A stretch of DNA of 64,000 bases from Glandiceps talaboti. Its lineage: Eukaryota; Hemichordata; Enteropneusta; Spengelidae. The position numbers were made by a program, and so were the translations under genes. This document shows positions 43,862-59,032 of this stretch, piece after piece (the first letter of the stretch is position 1; every line of letters begins with the position of its first letter). The stretch covers positions 3,953,861 through 4,017,860 of the forward strand of contig NC_135564.1 of NCBI RefSeq assembly GCF_964340395.1, read 5' to 3'. Under the pieces are notes generated by a model, which saw nothing but the letters and a program-made list of their open reading frames with translations, made no database searches and was not told the DNA's origin.

Positions 43862-44239
43862 CTGTCATGAATTTGTAATTACAGTGTCTGGGTTCTGACA
43901 TGACACTGTTTATACATATCGCCAAACATTGTCTTGAATTTGTAATTACTGTGTTTGGGTGCAGACATAACACTGTTTACACATGTCGCCAAACACCTTA
44001 GTAGTTAGAGAAATGAATATCTTTTATTGCAATGGCTCACATTGGTGTCAAGACAATAGGTACACTAAACTTTAACTTGAATGACATCTCCAGACATACG
44101 ATATTGGTGTACCTATTGTCTTGACATCCATGTGAGCTATTGCAATAAAGATATTCATTTCTCTAACTAGGTGGTTGGTGACATGTATAAACAGCATCAC
44201 GTCTGAATCCAAACACAGTAATTATAAAATTCATGACAG
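43862..44239. mobile_element. Foldback element with duplicated left arm end
   Basis: The left arm from about 43936 (GAATTTGTAATTACTGTGTT ... CAAGACAATAGGTACAC) is inverted at about 44105-44232 (GTGTACCTATTGTCTTG ... AACACAGTAATTATAAAATTC). A second copy of the left terminal about 70 bp lies in direct orientation at 43862-43935. No coding sequence is present. Confidence 0.82.
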
Positions 44240-44881
44240 AACACTACATGTTATAACATTAAGTACGACTATTACTGTGACATTGTAACTTCCACAGATA
44301 TACAGAAAGCATTGCAAGAACCTATACATCAAAGACACCTGCTGTGTTTGTTGTGAGTTGTTTTTACCTAATATTGTTTCTGCAAGAAGTCTCTCCTTGA
44401 CTCATTTCATTCATCAAGCAAATGCATCAGTGTTTTTTGGCGAGTTGCGGGCTTATGAACCAGCGGTATCATGTATCTTACAGACTATTGCAGAGACTGT
44501 TCGACCATGCAATACTTAGACAAGAACAACATTCGTTTACAAACCACATTGTCTAGTAGGACATGATGTAACACACCCCCTCTCCCTCCCCTCCACTCTC
44601 CAGTTTGACAGCCAACAATAAGACACGCATTATATCCTATCTGTTAGATGTGGGTCTGTATTAACTATTGTAGTCAACCCTATTACAATCTACTATAGAG
44701 TTAGCTACATGTACTGATGTATTTCATGTAATGAATAAATGGCTGATAATTAAACTGACAGCACATGTGTTGGTTGTCTTTAATTTATGCATACATTACT
44801 GCATTGGTATTAATATTGAAATGTAGTGCATCATGCTATGAATTTTTCTTTGAATATGAACTGGCATTTGTAAAGTTATTC

Positions 44882-45130
44882 AATAGGGAACTTGCAAACC
44901 TGCCATGTTGAATGTTGCATCATGGGAAATGAGATAATAAATACTAATCAAATAGTATTGTACATAATGTTACATTGTTTGTAACCACAAATAATCAATT
45001 CATAGTTATCCTGACAATTGTGGGAGGTTCATTTTATCAGTAGTTCCAGAGTAGGTATTACAATAACCACAGATAATCCCATAGGCCTTTGCGTCTGAGC
45101 ATGCTCAGTCTGGATTGCAAGTTCTCTATT
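44882..45130. mobile_element. MITE with TAGGGAACTTGCAA termini, copy 5
   Basis: AATAGGGAACTTGCAA at the left and TTGCAAGTTCTCTATT at the right (one change from perfect). It lies immediately beyond the truncated GLYAT-like copy. Confidence 0.9.
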
Positions 45131-45184
45131 GGAGATAAAAATCAAATATGCTTGGCATCTTTGGTATATTTAGATGTTATTCTC

Positions 45185-45290
45185 CAATATTTTTCTTCGT
45201 TCAGCCAAGGAAAATACGAGTGACCTAAGGGGTCTTTATCACTATGAGTCGATAGACGAGTATTTTCCAGCTGAAGGAAGAAAAATATTG
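45185..45290. mobile_element. 106-bp foldback element
   Basis: CAATATTTTTCTTCGTTCAG and then GGAAAATACGAGT is inverted at the right as ACGAGTATTTTCC...GAAGAAAAATATTG. A related fragment lies at about 58692-58780. It borders the 3' flank of the truncated GLYAT-like copy. Confidence 0.75.
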
Positions 45291-45407
45291 AAGCCGGCTG
45301 GCAGGCTAGCAGTGCACATATTATCTTTAAGAAAAATGAATCTGCAATTATAAATGACTTTCATACTAGAACATCGTATATTCGACAGCAAATCATTGTC
45401 TTCTATA

Positions 45408-46022
45408 CTACAGTTTTGAAGTAGTTGACATATTTGGAGATTTCTTAAAAACACTGTAATGAATGAGATTGAGGGGTTTTAAGCCTGGATATTTCTTGAA
45501 TACTTTCTGCATTGCTGTGTTATCATCTTCAGTTGCTATGCTTACTGCCTTGTAGCCATAATCCAGGAGACGTGACATGAATTCCGCTTGTCGTATTTGT
45601 GCAAACTTCTTATTTCTATACTCTGGATGAGTATAGCCATAACCAGGTTCGCCATGTTGCATAAGAACTGACCATGCCACAGGTTCACCTTGGTTAGGTG
45701 GGTATATGGCAATCGGTGGAAATTCTTCAATCATTTTCCTCACAAATTGAGCAGTGGCTGGTGTACTGTAAATTGTCTTAGATGTGACAAGATTTGCATG
45801 CTCAGGTCTTAGTGGTGCCATTGTAAAACCCTTTGGGAGAGATTGTGCATCCTTCTTCATACTCTCAATCGTAGCTTTGTTCAACTTTCTCACATACAGT
45901 CGAAACGTGTAGTTGAATTCAATCTGATATCCCTGTTTGTTCATGTACTGTGTAACGGTTTTCAAAAAATTGTCGTCCAAACACACGAAGGTGATCGTGT
46001 CACTTTGACTGAAACCATCAAG
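45408..46022 (-). pseudogene. 5'-truncated glycine N-acyltransferase-like copy
   Basis: The open frame matches residues 99-302 of the complete neighbours at 47066 and 50138, from L-D-G-F-S-Q to the shared C-terminus STTSKL, with no frameshift or stop inside. The first 98 residues are missing. At 46022 homology stops, followed upstream by a 13-base C run (minus strand) and then an in-frame stop, with no in-frame ATG before the middle of the copy. The acyltransferase C-terminal (GNAT-fold) half is therefore intact, but the N-terminal domain and start are gone. The 3' flank to about 45330 matches that of the gene at 47066 in inverse orientation. An unseen upstream exon cannot be excluded, but the two full copies are intronless. 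I judge it a recent partial inverted duplicate. Confidence 0.82.
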
Positions 46023-46361
46023 TGGATAAATATTTGGGGGGGGGGGGGTAATTTTGGTAATTTTGAGCGTTTTCGCTCATATTTTGAATTCAGCAATACC
46101 AGTGACGTAACACTCATTTTCATGACGTAGAATGAGCAGAGTATATATTCCATTAGTCCTGCTTGCATACGGAGTACAGACTCGTGCACCGTCATGTAAA
46201 CAGGACTAATATTCCATATATAGTAGTTTGTTCTAAATGGCTTGTGCATGGTATATATACCATTCATTTTAAATTGCTCATCTTCAGAAAGATATTCAAA
46301 ATTGCCTTTTGTCAAAACAGCCCATAACTTTGGCTGTCAATGATGTTTTTTTTTTAATTCT

Positions 46362-46441
46362 TCGTAAAAACCTAATAACGTCATTATTTTGCATGCATGA
46401 TGACTATCCTTGAATAATATATTAGCTCACAAGTGACTGTG
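46362..46441. mobile_element. Right half of the hAT-like foldback MITE
   Basis: CTAATAACGTCATTATTTTG ... ATATTAGCTCACAAGTGACTGTG matches the right half of the element at 12444-12726. The left half is absent. It lies between the truncated and the first complete GLYAT-like gene. Confidence 0.8.
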
Positions 46442-46490
46442 GCGGAAACAGGTTAAAGAGTGGCCCGACCCTATATACACTGATATATAT

Positions 46491-46530
46491 AGTTCAAAGA
46501 TCTCGACTGTGTGCGCAGCCATTACTGTAT
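46491..46530 (+). promoter_or_regulatory. Copy of the GLYAT-type upstream motif (DR1-like plus TCTCGACTGTG)
   Basis: AGTTCAAAGATCTCGACTGTG and then GCAGCCATTAC resembles the sequences directly upstream of the two complete GLYAT-like genes (46997-47040 and 50076-50125) and the one at 49935-49975. Here it is not followed by a GLYAT ORF. It is probably a remnant of the duplicated promoter. Confidence 0.45.
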
Positions 46531-46577
46531 ACTTTACTGTGTGACCACAGGGTGCTCAGGCTTAGTGAAGTTTACGA

Positions 46578-46627
46578 AAACACACAACACAACACAACAC
46601 AACACAACACAACACAACACAACACAA

Positions 46628-46664
<37 letters not shown>
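46578..46664. repeat. (ACAAC)n and (CAA)n microsatellites
   Basis: About ten ACAAC-type units followed by about eleven CAA units. The frames through it give poly-Gln or poly-Asn and are not genes. Confidence 0.95.
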
Positions 46665-46704
46665 TACAAACAAACATGAACGACATGGTAATTACGAATC
46701 AATG

Positions 46705-46824
46705 TCAACAACGTTTCTATGCAACAAGAGAATTACAATATGTTTTCCTATACTGTACAATTATTGTGACCATTTCAAATATAGGAAAACATATAGTAAT
46801 TCTTGTTGCATAGAAATATTGTCG
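46705..46824. mobile_element. Foldback element with arms of about 46 bp
   Basis: The arm CAACAACGTTTCTATGCAAC...ATGTTTTCCTAT is inverted as ATAGGAAAACAT...GTTGCATAGAAATATTG. It is about 240 bp upstream of the first complete GLYAT-like ORF. Confidence 0.8.
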
Positions 46825-46859
46825 ATACTGACGTTATTATTCAGTTGTTGATGTTTGTC

Positions 46860-46932
46860 AGTATTTATTTATTTATTTATTTATTTATTTATTCATTGTT
46901 TGTTTGTTTGTTTGTTTGTTTGTTTGTTTGTG
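46860..46932. repeat. (TTAT)n-(GTTT)n microsatellite
   Basis: Two adjoining tetranucleotide runs upstream of the GLYAT-like gene at 47066. Confidence 0.95.
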
Positions 46933-46996
46933 TATTTGTTTTCATAAACACAACTAACTATTAAAGCCGACGCCCTATGGTCTGACCTATGTTCAT

Positions 46997-47009
46997 AGTC
47001 CAATGGTCA
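46997..47009 (+). promoter_or_regulatory. DR1-like element upstream of GLYAT-like gene 1
   Basis: AGTCCAATGGTCA is two nuclear-receptor-type half sites with one spacer base, 57 bases before the ATG at 47066. It is followed by TCTCGACTGTGTTTGCAGCC, which is shared with the second gene. The assignment is by motif only. Confidence 0.35.
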
Positions 47010-47065
47010 TTCGTTCTCGACTGTGTTTGCAGCCATTGACATCACCTTCCCGTAAGCTTTAAGCT

Positions 47066-47974
47066 ATGGAAATATCTCAAGATCCAAAAGCCTTGGAACT
47101 TCTCCTGCATCATCTTGAAGACAGACAACCAGAGTCCCTGCCTATGTACAATCTTGTAAGACATGTCAGAGAGCGAAAATTGGAGAAAGCACAGATATTT
47201 GTTGACGACAGAAATATCAAGAATTGCACTACTGTATTGTGCTTGGGTATAACTGGGAGTTTAGAGCCAGGAAGTGATCACAGCGGGTGGTACCTGTACA
47301 GCGAAGATGAAGACAGCCTAGTGTCTACGTTAAATACAGTCAAGCTTACAGAGCGTAGCCTGGATGGTTTCAGTCAAAATGACACGATCACCTTCGTGTG
47401 TTTGGACGACAAATTTCTGAAAACCGTTACACAGTACATGAACAAACATGGATATCAGATTGAATTCAACCACACGTTTCGACTGTACGTGAGAAAGTTG
47501 AACAAAGCTACGATTGAGAGTATGAAGAAGGATGCACAATCTCTCCCAAAGGGTTTTACAATGGCGCCACTGAAACCTGAGCATGCAAATCTTGTCGCAT
47601 CTAATTCCATTTACAGCACATCATCCACTGCTCCATTTGTGAGGCAAATGATTGAAGAATTTCCATCGATTGCCATATACCCACCTAACCAAGGTGAACC
47701 TGTGGCATGGTCTGTTCTTATGCAACATGGCGAACCTGGTTTTGGTTATACCCATCCAGAGTATAGAAATAAGAAGTTTGCACAAATACGACAAGCGGAA
47801 TTGATGTCACGTCTCCTGGATTATGGCTACAAGGCAGTAAGCATGGCAACTGAAGATGATAACACAGCAATGCAGAAAGTATTCAAGAAATATCCAGGTT
47901 TACAACCCCTCAATCTGATTCATTACAGTGTTTTTAAGAAATCTCCAAATATGTCAACTACTTCAAAACTGTAG
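47066..47974 (+). CDS. Glycine N-acyltransferase-like protein, copy 1
   Basis: An intronless 302-residue ORF with ATG in the context CTATGG. The N-terminal domain contains [13 protein letters not shown] and KAQIFVDD, the pattern of GLYAT N-terminal domains. The C-terminal GNAT-like half (about 165-302) has [29 protein letters not shown] (228-240) and a block with ATEDDNTAM (261-269). The length agrees with the roughly 295-residue vertebrate enzymes. Known family members are mitochondrial and transfer acyl groups from acyl-CoA to glycine or another amino acid, a detoxification and fatty-acid conjugation step. Substrate choice cannot be read here. The coding sequence is very close to that at 50138, yet the 3' flank (to about 48085) is shared with the truncated copy at 45408, not with 50138. 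The C-terminus [11 protein letters not shown] is identical in all three. Confidence 0.93.
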
Positions 47975-48095
47975 TATAGAAGACAGGGATTTGCTGTCGA
48001 ATATATGATGTTCCAGTATTAAGGTTATTTACTGATAATTGCAGATTCATAATTTTTCTTAAAGATAACATGTACGCAGTTAGCCAGCTAACCAT

Positions 48096-48263
48096 CCATC
48101 CATCCATCCATCCATCCATCCATCCATCCATCCATCCAGACAGACAGACAGACAGATAGACAGACAGACAGACAGACGGACGGACGGACGGCCAGACATA
48201 CATACATACATACATACATACATACATACATACATACATACATACATACATACATACATACAT

Positions 48264-48298
<35 letters not shown>

Positions 48299-48341
48299 TA
48301 CATACATACATACATACATACATACATACATACATACAGAC

Positions 48342-48378
<37 letters not shown>

Positions 48379-48520
48379 GGCATACAGAACGACAGACACA
48401 CAACCATCGAGCTATCCATCCATCCATCCATCCATCCATCCATCCATCCATCCATCCATCCATCCATCCATCCATCCATCCATCCATCCATCCAGACAGA
48501 CAGACAGACAGACAGACAAT
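48096..48520. repeat. Compound tetranucleotide array (CATC, AGAC, ATAC)
   Basis: Ordered blocks of CATC, AGAC, ACGG, ATAC and AC, then ATAC, AGAC, CATC and AGAC again, roughly mirror-symmetric in block order around 48280. It lies about 120 bases after the stop of GLYAT-like copy 1. Long minus-strand frames across it are artefacts. Confidence 0.95.
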
Positions 48521-48540
48521 GCAATAACAAAGCAGTCTAT

Positions 48541-48575
48541 ATAATTGGAATACATTATATGTATTCCAATTGTGC
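48541..48575. repeat. Perfect 13-bp-arm hairpin
   Basis: AATTGGAATACAT, a three-base loop, then ATGTATTCCAATT, just beyond the tetranucleotide array. Confidence 0.85.
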
Positions 48576-48953
48576 TGTACATCGCCTACAATCCGTGACT
48601 TCGACATGTGAAATATGCAGGCATATTAAAGCTTACATGTCTATCTAATTATATGTACGTACATATCTAGACGTAGTTAGATTGCCGACTTGCAACCTTT
48701 GAAGAGGCCTAACATGAAGTTGCATATGCAAATTCGGTCGTGTATGTAACTATAGTCTGGATGTCAACATGGTATCGAATACTCTCTAGCTGTAAAGAGA
48801 GATCTGAAGATTCGATGAAGGCCAACTCTATAGACTAGCGACTATATTGGTGGCAGCGTTGATCCCAGTAGCTTGGAGTATTATTGTAATGCATTATATC
48901 GTATATCAGATTAAAGTTGACCATTGGTCAAAGCTATGTATAACTCATTGATT

Positions 48954-48993
48954 GGGTTGGGGAGTTGGGGGTTGGGGGTTGGGGGGTTGGGGA
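48954..48993 (+). repeat. G-rich TTGGGGG tandem tract, G-quadruplex-capable
   Basis: Six G runs of three to six bases separated by TT or AGTT. The sequence immediately after (CCATTTCAGTTCTCACCCTA) recurs in similar form after another G-rich tract at about 57700-57760, so this is the head of a dispersed repeat. Confidence 0.85.
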
Positions 48994-49934
48994 TGTAACC
49001 ATTTCAGTTCTCACCCTACAAAAACGATTCTATGAAATCTGTTTGTTACCCCTAAATGCAAATATTTCTAAAAAAAAATGTAGTGAAATCGAAGAATTTT
49101 TACTAAAATACTGTGCATGGCACTAGATACATTAAAGTATCAATAAAAACTTTTTTTTTTCTCACTACACACTGGCTTACGTTGCATACTGATTGCACTG
49201 TCTGAAACAATTACCAATTTTAGCCAATTAAGTTGGAAGGGGTTGGGGGGGGGGGGCATCTGAGGCCTACTAATGATTTTTTAAAAAAAAAATCCTACAC
49301 TGAACTATTGATTTCGTCCCTTATAATAAGTAATTGACAGGTGGAAATGTTCGCCGTTGGTGGCACTATTTTTATCATCCTCAGTCATACGTCCATATTC
49401 ATCTATCTATATTAGATGACTAGCAGGAATGATGTAATGTCCCTTGATCCTGACAGTAACCGGTAGTGATATCATTGGAAAGTTATTTATACAACAGAAA
49501 TAATCATTGCTACAATAAATGATGAAATGTCCTGGTATTTATAGTGCCTCGACATGGGGACGCTGCAATTCCTAAATTTTAAAGACTGAAATGGCATGGT
49601 AAAATATTAAGATATCACCACATTAACAAGGAAGATACGAATAGCTAGTTAGAGATCATTGCAAGGCCAACTTTACATACTATTAAAATCAGAGCATGTG
49701 ATCTAGGCTGTGTAGGACGCCCTCACACATCGGCCTGATAGAGTGATATGAACACCATTTACCCTGGTGTTCTCAATAATACATGTACCTGGTGTTGTAA
49801 AAGTGAAGCGTAGTCCTTCTTGCAGACGGTACACGACACGGCCACGGTTTCGCTCAACACCAAGGAAGGGAAGACTATAATCATGCAACGCAACGTTGAC
49901 GTTAGTGGGCGTGACCCCTCTGACCCGTTCATAT

Positions 49935-49947
49935 AGTTCAAAGGTTA
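49935..49947 (+). promoter_or_regulatory. DR1-like element, orphan copy
   Basis: AGTTCAAAGGTTA preceded by GTGGGCGTGACCC and followed by CTCGACTGTTTC, the same order as at 50076 but with no ORF directly downstream. Confidence 0.4.
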
Positions 49948-50075
49948 TAGTAGTCTCGACTGTTTCAGCGATTGCCACGTGCGATTGCTCGCACAGTCAC
50001 TACCGCGTACCGCCCACTTTCGAGCTTTCCAAGGCCATTTAGAATTAGTGGGCGTGACCCGTCTGTCCCGTTAAT

Positions 50076-50088
50076 AGTTCAAAGGTTA
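50076..50088 (+). promoter_or_regulatory. DR1-like element upstream of GLYAT-like gene 2
   Basis: AGTTCAAAGGTTA, two half sites with a one-base spacer in the form bound by HNF4/RXR-type receptors, 50 bases before the ATG. The identical 13-mer is at 49935. Function is inferred from the motif only. Confidence 0.4.
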
Positions 50089-50137
50089 TTCTAGTTCTCC
50101 ATCGTGTTTGTAGCCATTACCCACCCATTTTCCTGTA

Positions 50138-51046
50138 ATGGAAATATCTCAAGATCCAAAAGCCTTGGAACTTCTCCTGCATCATCTTGAAGACAGACAA
50201 CCTGAGTCCCTACCTATGTACAATCTTGTAAGACATGTCAGAGATCGGAAATTGGAGAAAGCACAGGTATTTGTTGACGACAGAAATATCAAGAATTGCA
50301 CTACTGTATTGTGCCTGGGTCTAAATGTGAGTTTAGGGACAGGAAGTGATGACAGTGGGTGGTACCTGTACAGCGAAGATGAAGACAGCCTAGTGTCCAT
50401 GTTAAACACTGTGAAGCTTACTGAGCGTAGCCTGGGTGGTTTCAGTCAAAGCGACATGGTTACCTTCTTATGTTTGGACGATAAGTTTCTGAAAACCGTC
50501 ACCCAGTACATGAACAAACAGGGATATCAGATTGAACTCAACTACACATTTCGACTGTATGTGAGAAAGTTGGACAAAGCTACGATTGAGAGTATGAAGA
50601 AGGATGCACAATCTCTCCCAAAGGGTTTTACAATGGCGCCACTAAGACCTGAGCATGCAAATCTTGTCACATCTAAGACAATTTACAGTACACCATCCAC
50701 TGCTCAATTTGTGAGGAAAATGATTGAAGAATTTCCATCTATTGCCATATACCCACCCAACCAAGGTGAACCTGTGGCATGGTCAGTTCTTATGCAACAT
50801 GGCGAACCTGGTTATGGCTATACTCATCCAGAGTATAGAAATAAGAAGTTTGCACAAATACGACAAGCGGAATTGATGTCACGTCTCCTGGATTATGGCT
50901 ACAAAGCAGTGTGCATAGCAACTGAAGATGATAACACAGCAATGCAGAAAGTATTCAAGAAATATCCAGGCTTACAACCCCTCAATCTGATTCATTACAG
51001 TGTTTTTAAGAAATCTCCAAATATGTCAACTACTTCAAAACTGTAG
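50138..51046 (+). CDS. Glycine N-acyltransferase-like protein, copy 2
   Basis: An intronless 302-residue ORF, same length and domain plan as the copy at 47066: N-terminal [13 protein letters not shown] and a C-terminal GNAT-like half with [20 protein letters not shown] and ATEDDNTAM. It is probably an acyl-CoA:amino-acid N-acyltransferase of mitochondrial type. It differs from copy 1 at scattered residues (for example GYGYTH for GFGYTH, LRPEHANLVTSK for [20 protein letters not shown] for VSMATEDD). At several of these sites the truncated copy at 45408 agrees with this gene and not with copy 1. Homology to copy 1 ends right after the stop codon on the 3' side, but extends upstream through the GCCATT and DR1-like block. 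Confidence 0.93.
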   Translation: MEISQDPKALELLLHHLEDRQPESLPMYNLVRHVRDRKLEKAQVFVDDRNIKNCTTVLCLGLNVSLGTGSDDSGWYLYSEDEDSLVSMLNTVKLTERSLGGFSQSDMVTFLCLDDKFLKTVTQYMNKQGYQIELNYTFRLYVRKLDKATIESMKKDAQSLPKGFTMAPLRPEHANLVTSKTIYSTPSTAQFVRKMIEEFPSIAIYPPNQGEPVAWSVLMQHGEPGYGYTHPEYRNKKFAQIRQAELMSRLLDYGYKAVCIATEDDNTAMQKVFKKYPGLQPLNLIHYSVFKKSPNMSTTSKL

Positions 51047-51385
51047 TTCAGAATCACGCCATGCTATCGAGCTATCCTGTTTGTGTATACATCACTGATT
51101 GTGAGTCCGAAAGCTGTCGTCTTCTCAGCCTGTGCTGCAATCCTATATCAAGTGGATATTACGATTTGAAATATTCCCATAAGGTGATTGGTCGCAGTGA
51201 GGAGTGATTGCATATGTTAGACTATTTGACTATTCAAATGAAGTCATTATGTAAATGAACCGTTTAAATGAACACAGTATGCAACACACTAATTTATATG
51301 TAATTGTGTATCTTTAAACATTTTGAATCAGTTTGAATAGGTACTAATACTTGCATGCTGAGAAACAGTCGCAATCAATGCCATA

Positions 51386-51499
51386 TTAGACTGTAAGATA
51401 CGTCGTGCCGTTCTGCCCTCACCGGCCTCTTCTCACCCGCGAGATAGGGGGCTGACCGATGTTTGAGGGCGCCCGGTCATGTCGTACCTTACAGACTAA
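51386..51499. mobile_element. Short foldback element ending in CTTACAGACTAA, copy 2
   Basis: TTAGACTGTAAGATACGTCG at the left is inverted as CGTACCTTACAGACTAA at the right. GCCCTCACCGGCC pairs with GGGCTGACC..GAGGGCGC inside. The length is 114 bp. Confidence 0.82.
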
Positions 51500-52104
51500 C
51501 GCCGTATAGACTATAGTATTATTTCTTTTCAAACAAAATGCCTCCATTAAAATGCCAACCAAAAAATCACTGTCAGAAAGTTACCAACACTGGTATAAAC
51601 AGACAAAATTAATAATACATTTTAAAACGCACTGGATCGTTTAGAAAACAGTAACACTGTCCATTACTTTGGTTAACTTTTTAAATACGCTGTCTTCATT
51701 CCTTGCTCTATTTTACATGTGAAAAAAATGACGAATTATCATTGTATTAAGTATGATTATAAAATTGATTTATGACCAAACAAGTCATCTTGTAGTGAGG
51801 ATAGTGTAATAAAGGTACCCCAATTTCCTCTATTTTCTCAAAAATAACCATTTATAAAGAAGATAATGATGTGCAGTTATCTATATCTATATACTCAAGA
51901 AAGACTGCCACGTGTTGTACCCCTAGTAGCTCTGTAAGTACCTGAATACTGTAATACATTGTAATATATTGGTTTTGAATTAATGGAATGTTATCCATAT
52001 ATTAAGTACCGATAAATTTTGTGTCATGTACCTTTTGAATTAAATGTTGTATTTCTTCTGTATAATTCTACTTTCCAACAGTATGAGTGGATTATAAATG
52101 AAGA

Positions 52105-52108
52105 TTGA

Positions 52109-52171
<63 letters not shown>

Positions 52172-52275
52172 GTTGGTTGGTTGGTTGGTTGATTGATTGA
52201 TTGATTAATTGATTGATTTGTTGGTTTATTAATTTATTTATTTATTTATTGATCGGTCGATCGATCGATCCGTCG
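52105..52275. repeat. (GATT)n microsatellite with GGTT and TTAT variants
   Basis: Mostly GATT/TGAT units with a short GGTT block and a terminal GATC/GGTC block. Confidence 0.95.
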
Positions 52276-52895
52276 GTTGGTTGCTGTGACGCACATTGTG
52301 ACGGCACATCGGATTTTCTTGTTGGGTTACGCCATGCATGATATGACACAATGACTTTGCAGCCCTGCTAGCTATGCTATCCCTTAGTAGGCGAACACAG
52401 CTACACTGTGTGGCGTGGTCCGGGCGTCTTCTTTCGCAGTGAGTGAACCTGCGTGATCACAGAAACAAGTGTAATTTTACCCCTTTCATTTATAGTTGGC
52501 TGACGTCAATATTAACGATATTATCGACATTTCATTGTATTCTGATATAAATATTCTGAGACATAACTCGGGAAACAAATGCCTGTGGTTCAGCCTAGTT
52601 CTTCTTTTAATTCCTGCCCTGCTGTGTAATCTTATGTAACAAATTGATTGCGCATAATAACTGGTATTTCCGAACAGAACGGTGTAACAACTGTCCTTAT
52701 GAAGTTCTATGGAGAAACCAATGGACAGTTTATAGAGAGCCCATAGTTATCACAGGTCAGTTCAGTATAGGTACGATTACATATAACATCTTGGGACACC
52801 TCCCTACATCACATATCAAGATATCAATTTGACTAGGATTAAAAGTTAACCATTTACTAATCGACACAGTCCGTGAATGCCGTGAGAGAGACGAC

Positions 52896-59032
<6,137 letters not shown>

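Larger units (their letters stand above)
35432..45184. other. About 9.7 kb without a gene; repeat-rich 3' flank of MARVEL gene 3
   Basis: No supported exon was found on either strand. AATAAA signals occur near 36104 and further on, so the beginning may be 3' UTR. The rest holds a MITE copy at 35893-36235, three copies of the TAGGGAACTTGCAA family, a SINE-like repeat at about 38850-39185, a hAT-like element at 41416-41685, a 62-bp three-unit repeat, an imperfect duplication at about 42490-42735 and a foldback element at 43862-44239. Short open frames (for example 37488-37739 and 43651-43878) show no domain. Confidence 0.55.
47975..50137. other. Spacer between the two complete GLYAT-like genes
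   Basis: It holds the tetranucleotide array, a hairpin, G-rich tracts (48954-48993 and near 49235) and two copies of a GLYAT-upstream-like block (about 49905-49975 and 50045-50125), both with GTGGGCGTGACCC and AGTTCAAAGGTTA. The minus-strand open frame at 49703-49978 has no recognisable domain and overlaps the repeated block, so I do not call it a gene. Confidence 0.5.
51047..52895. other. Spacer between GLYAT-like and mARC genes, no gene seen
   Basis: It contains the foldback element at 51386-51499 and a GATT-type microsatellite at about 52105-52275 ending in TCGATCGATCGATC. The open frame at 52644-52832 starts at a non-ATG codon and has no recognisable domain. The sequence from about 52400 on should include the 5' flank of mARC gene 1. 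Confidence 0.5.

Noticed and set aside
45962-46315. Open frame upstream of the truncated GLYAT-like copy as its missing N-terminus
   Set aside because: It is in a different frame from the GLYAT part and lacks the [13 protein letters not shown] and KAQIFVDD motifs of the full copies.
49703-49978. Minus-strand open frame of 91 codons between the GLYAT-like genes
   Set aside because: No recognisable domain or splice context; it overlaps the duplicated upstream block and so is probably non-coding.
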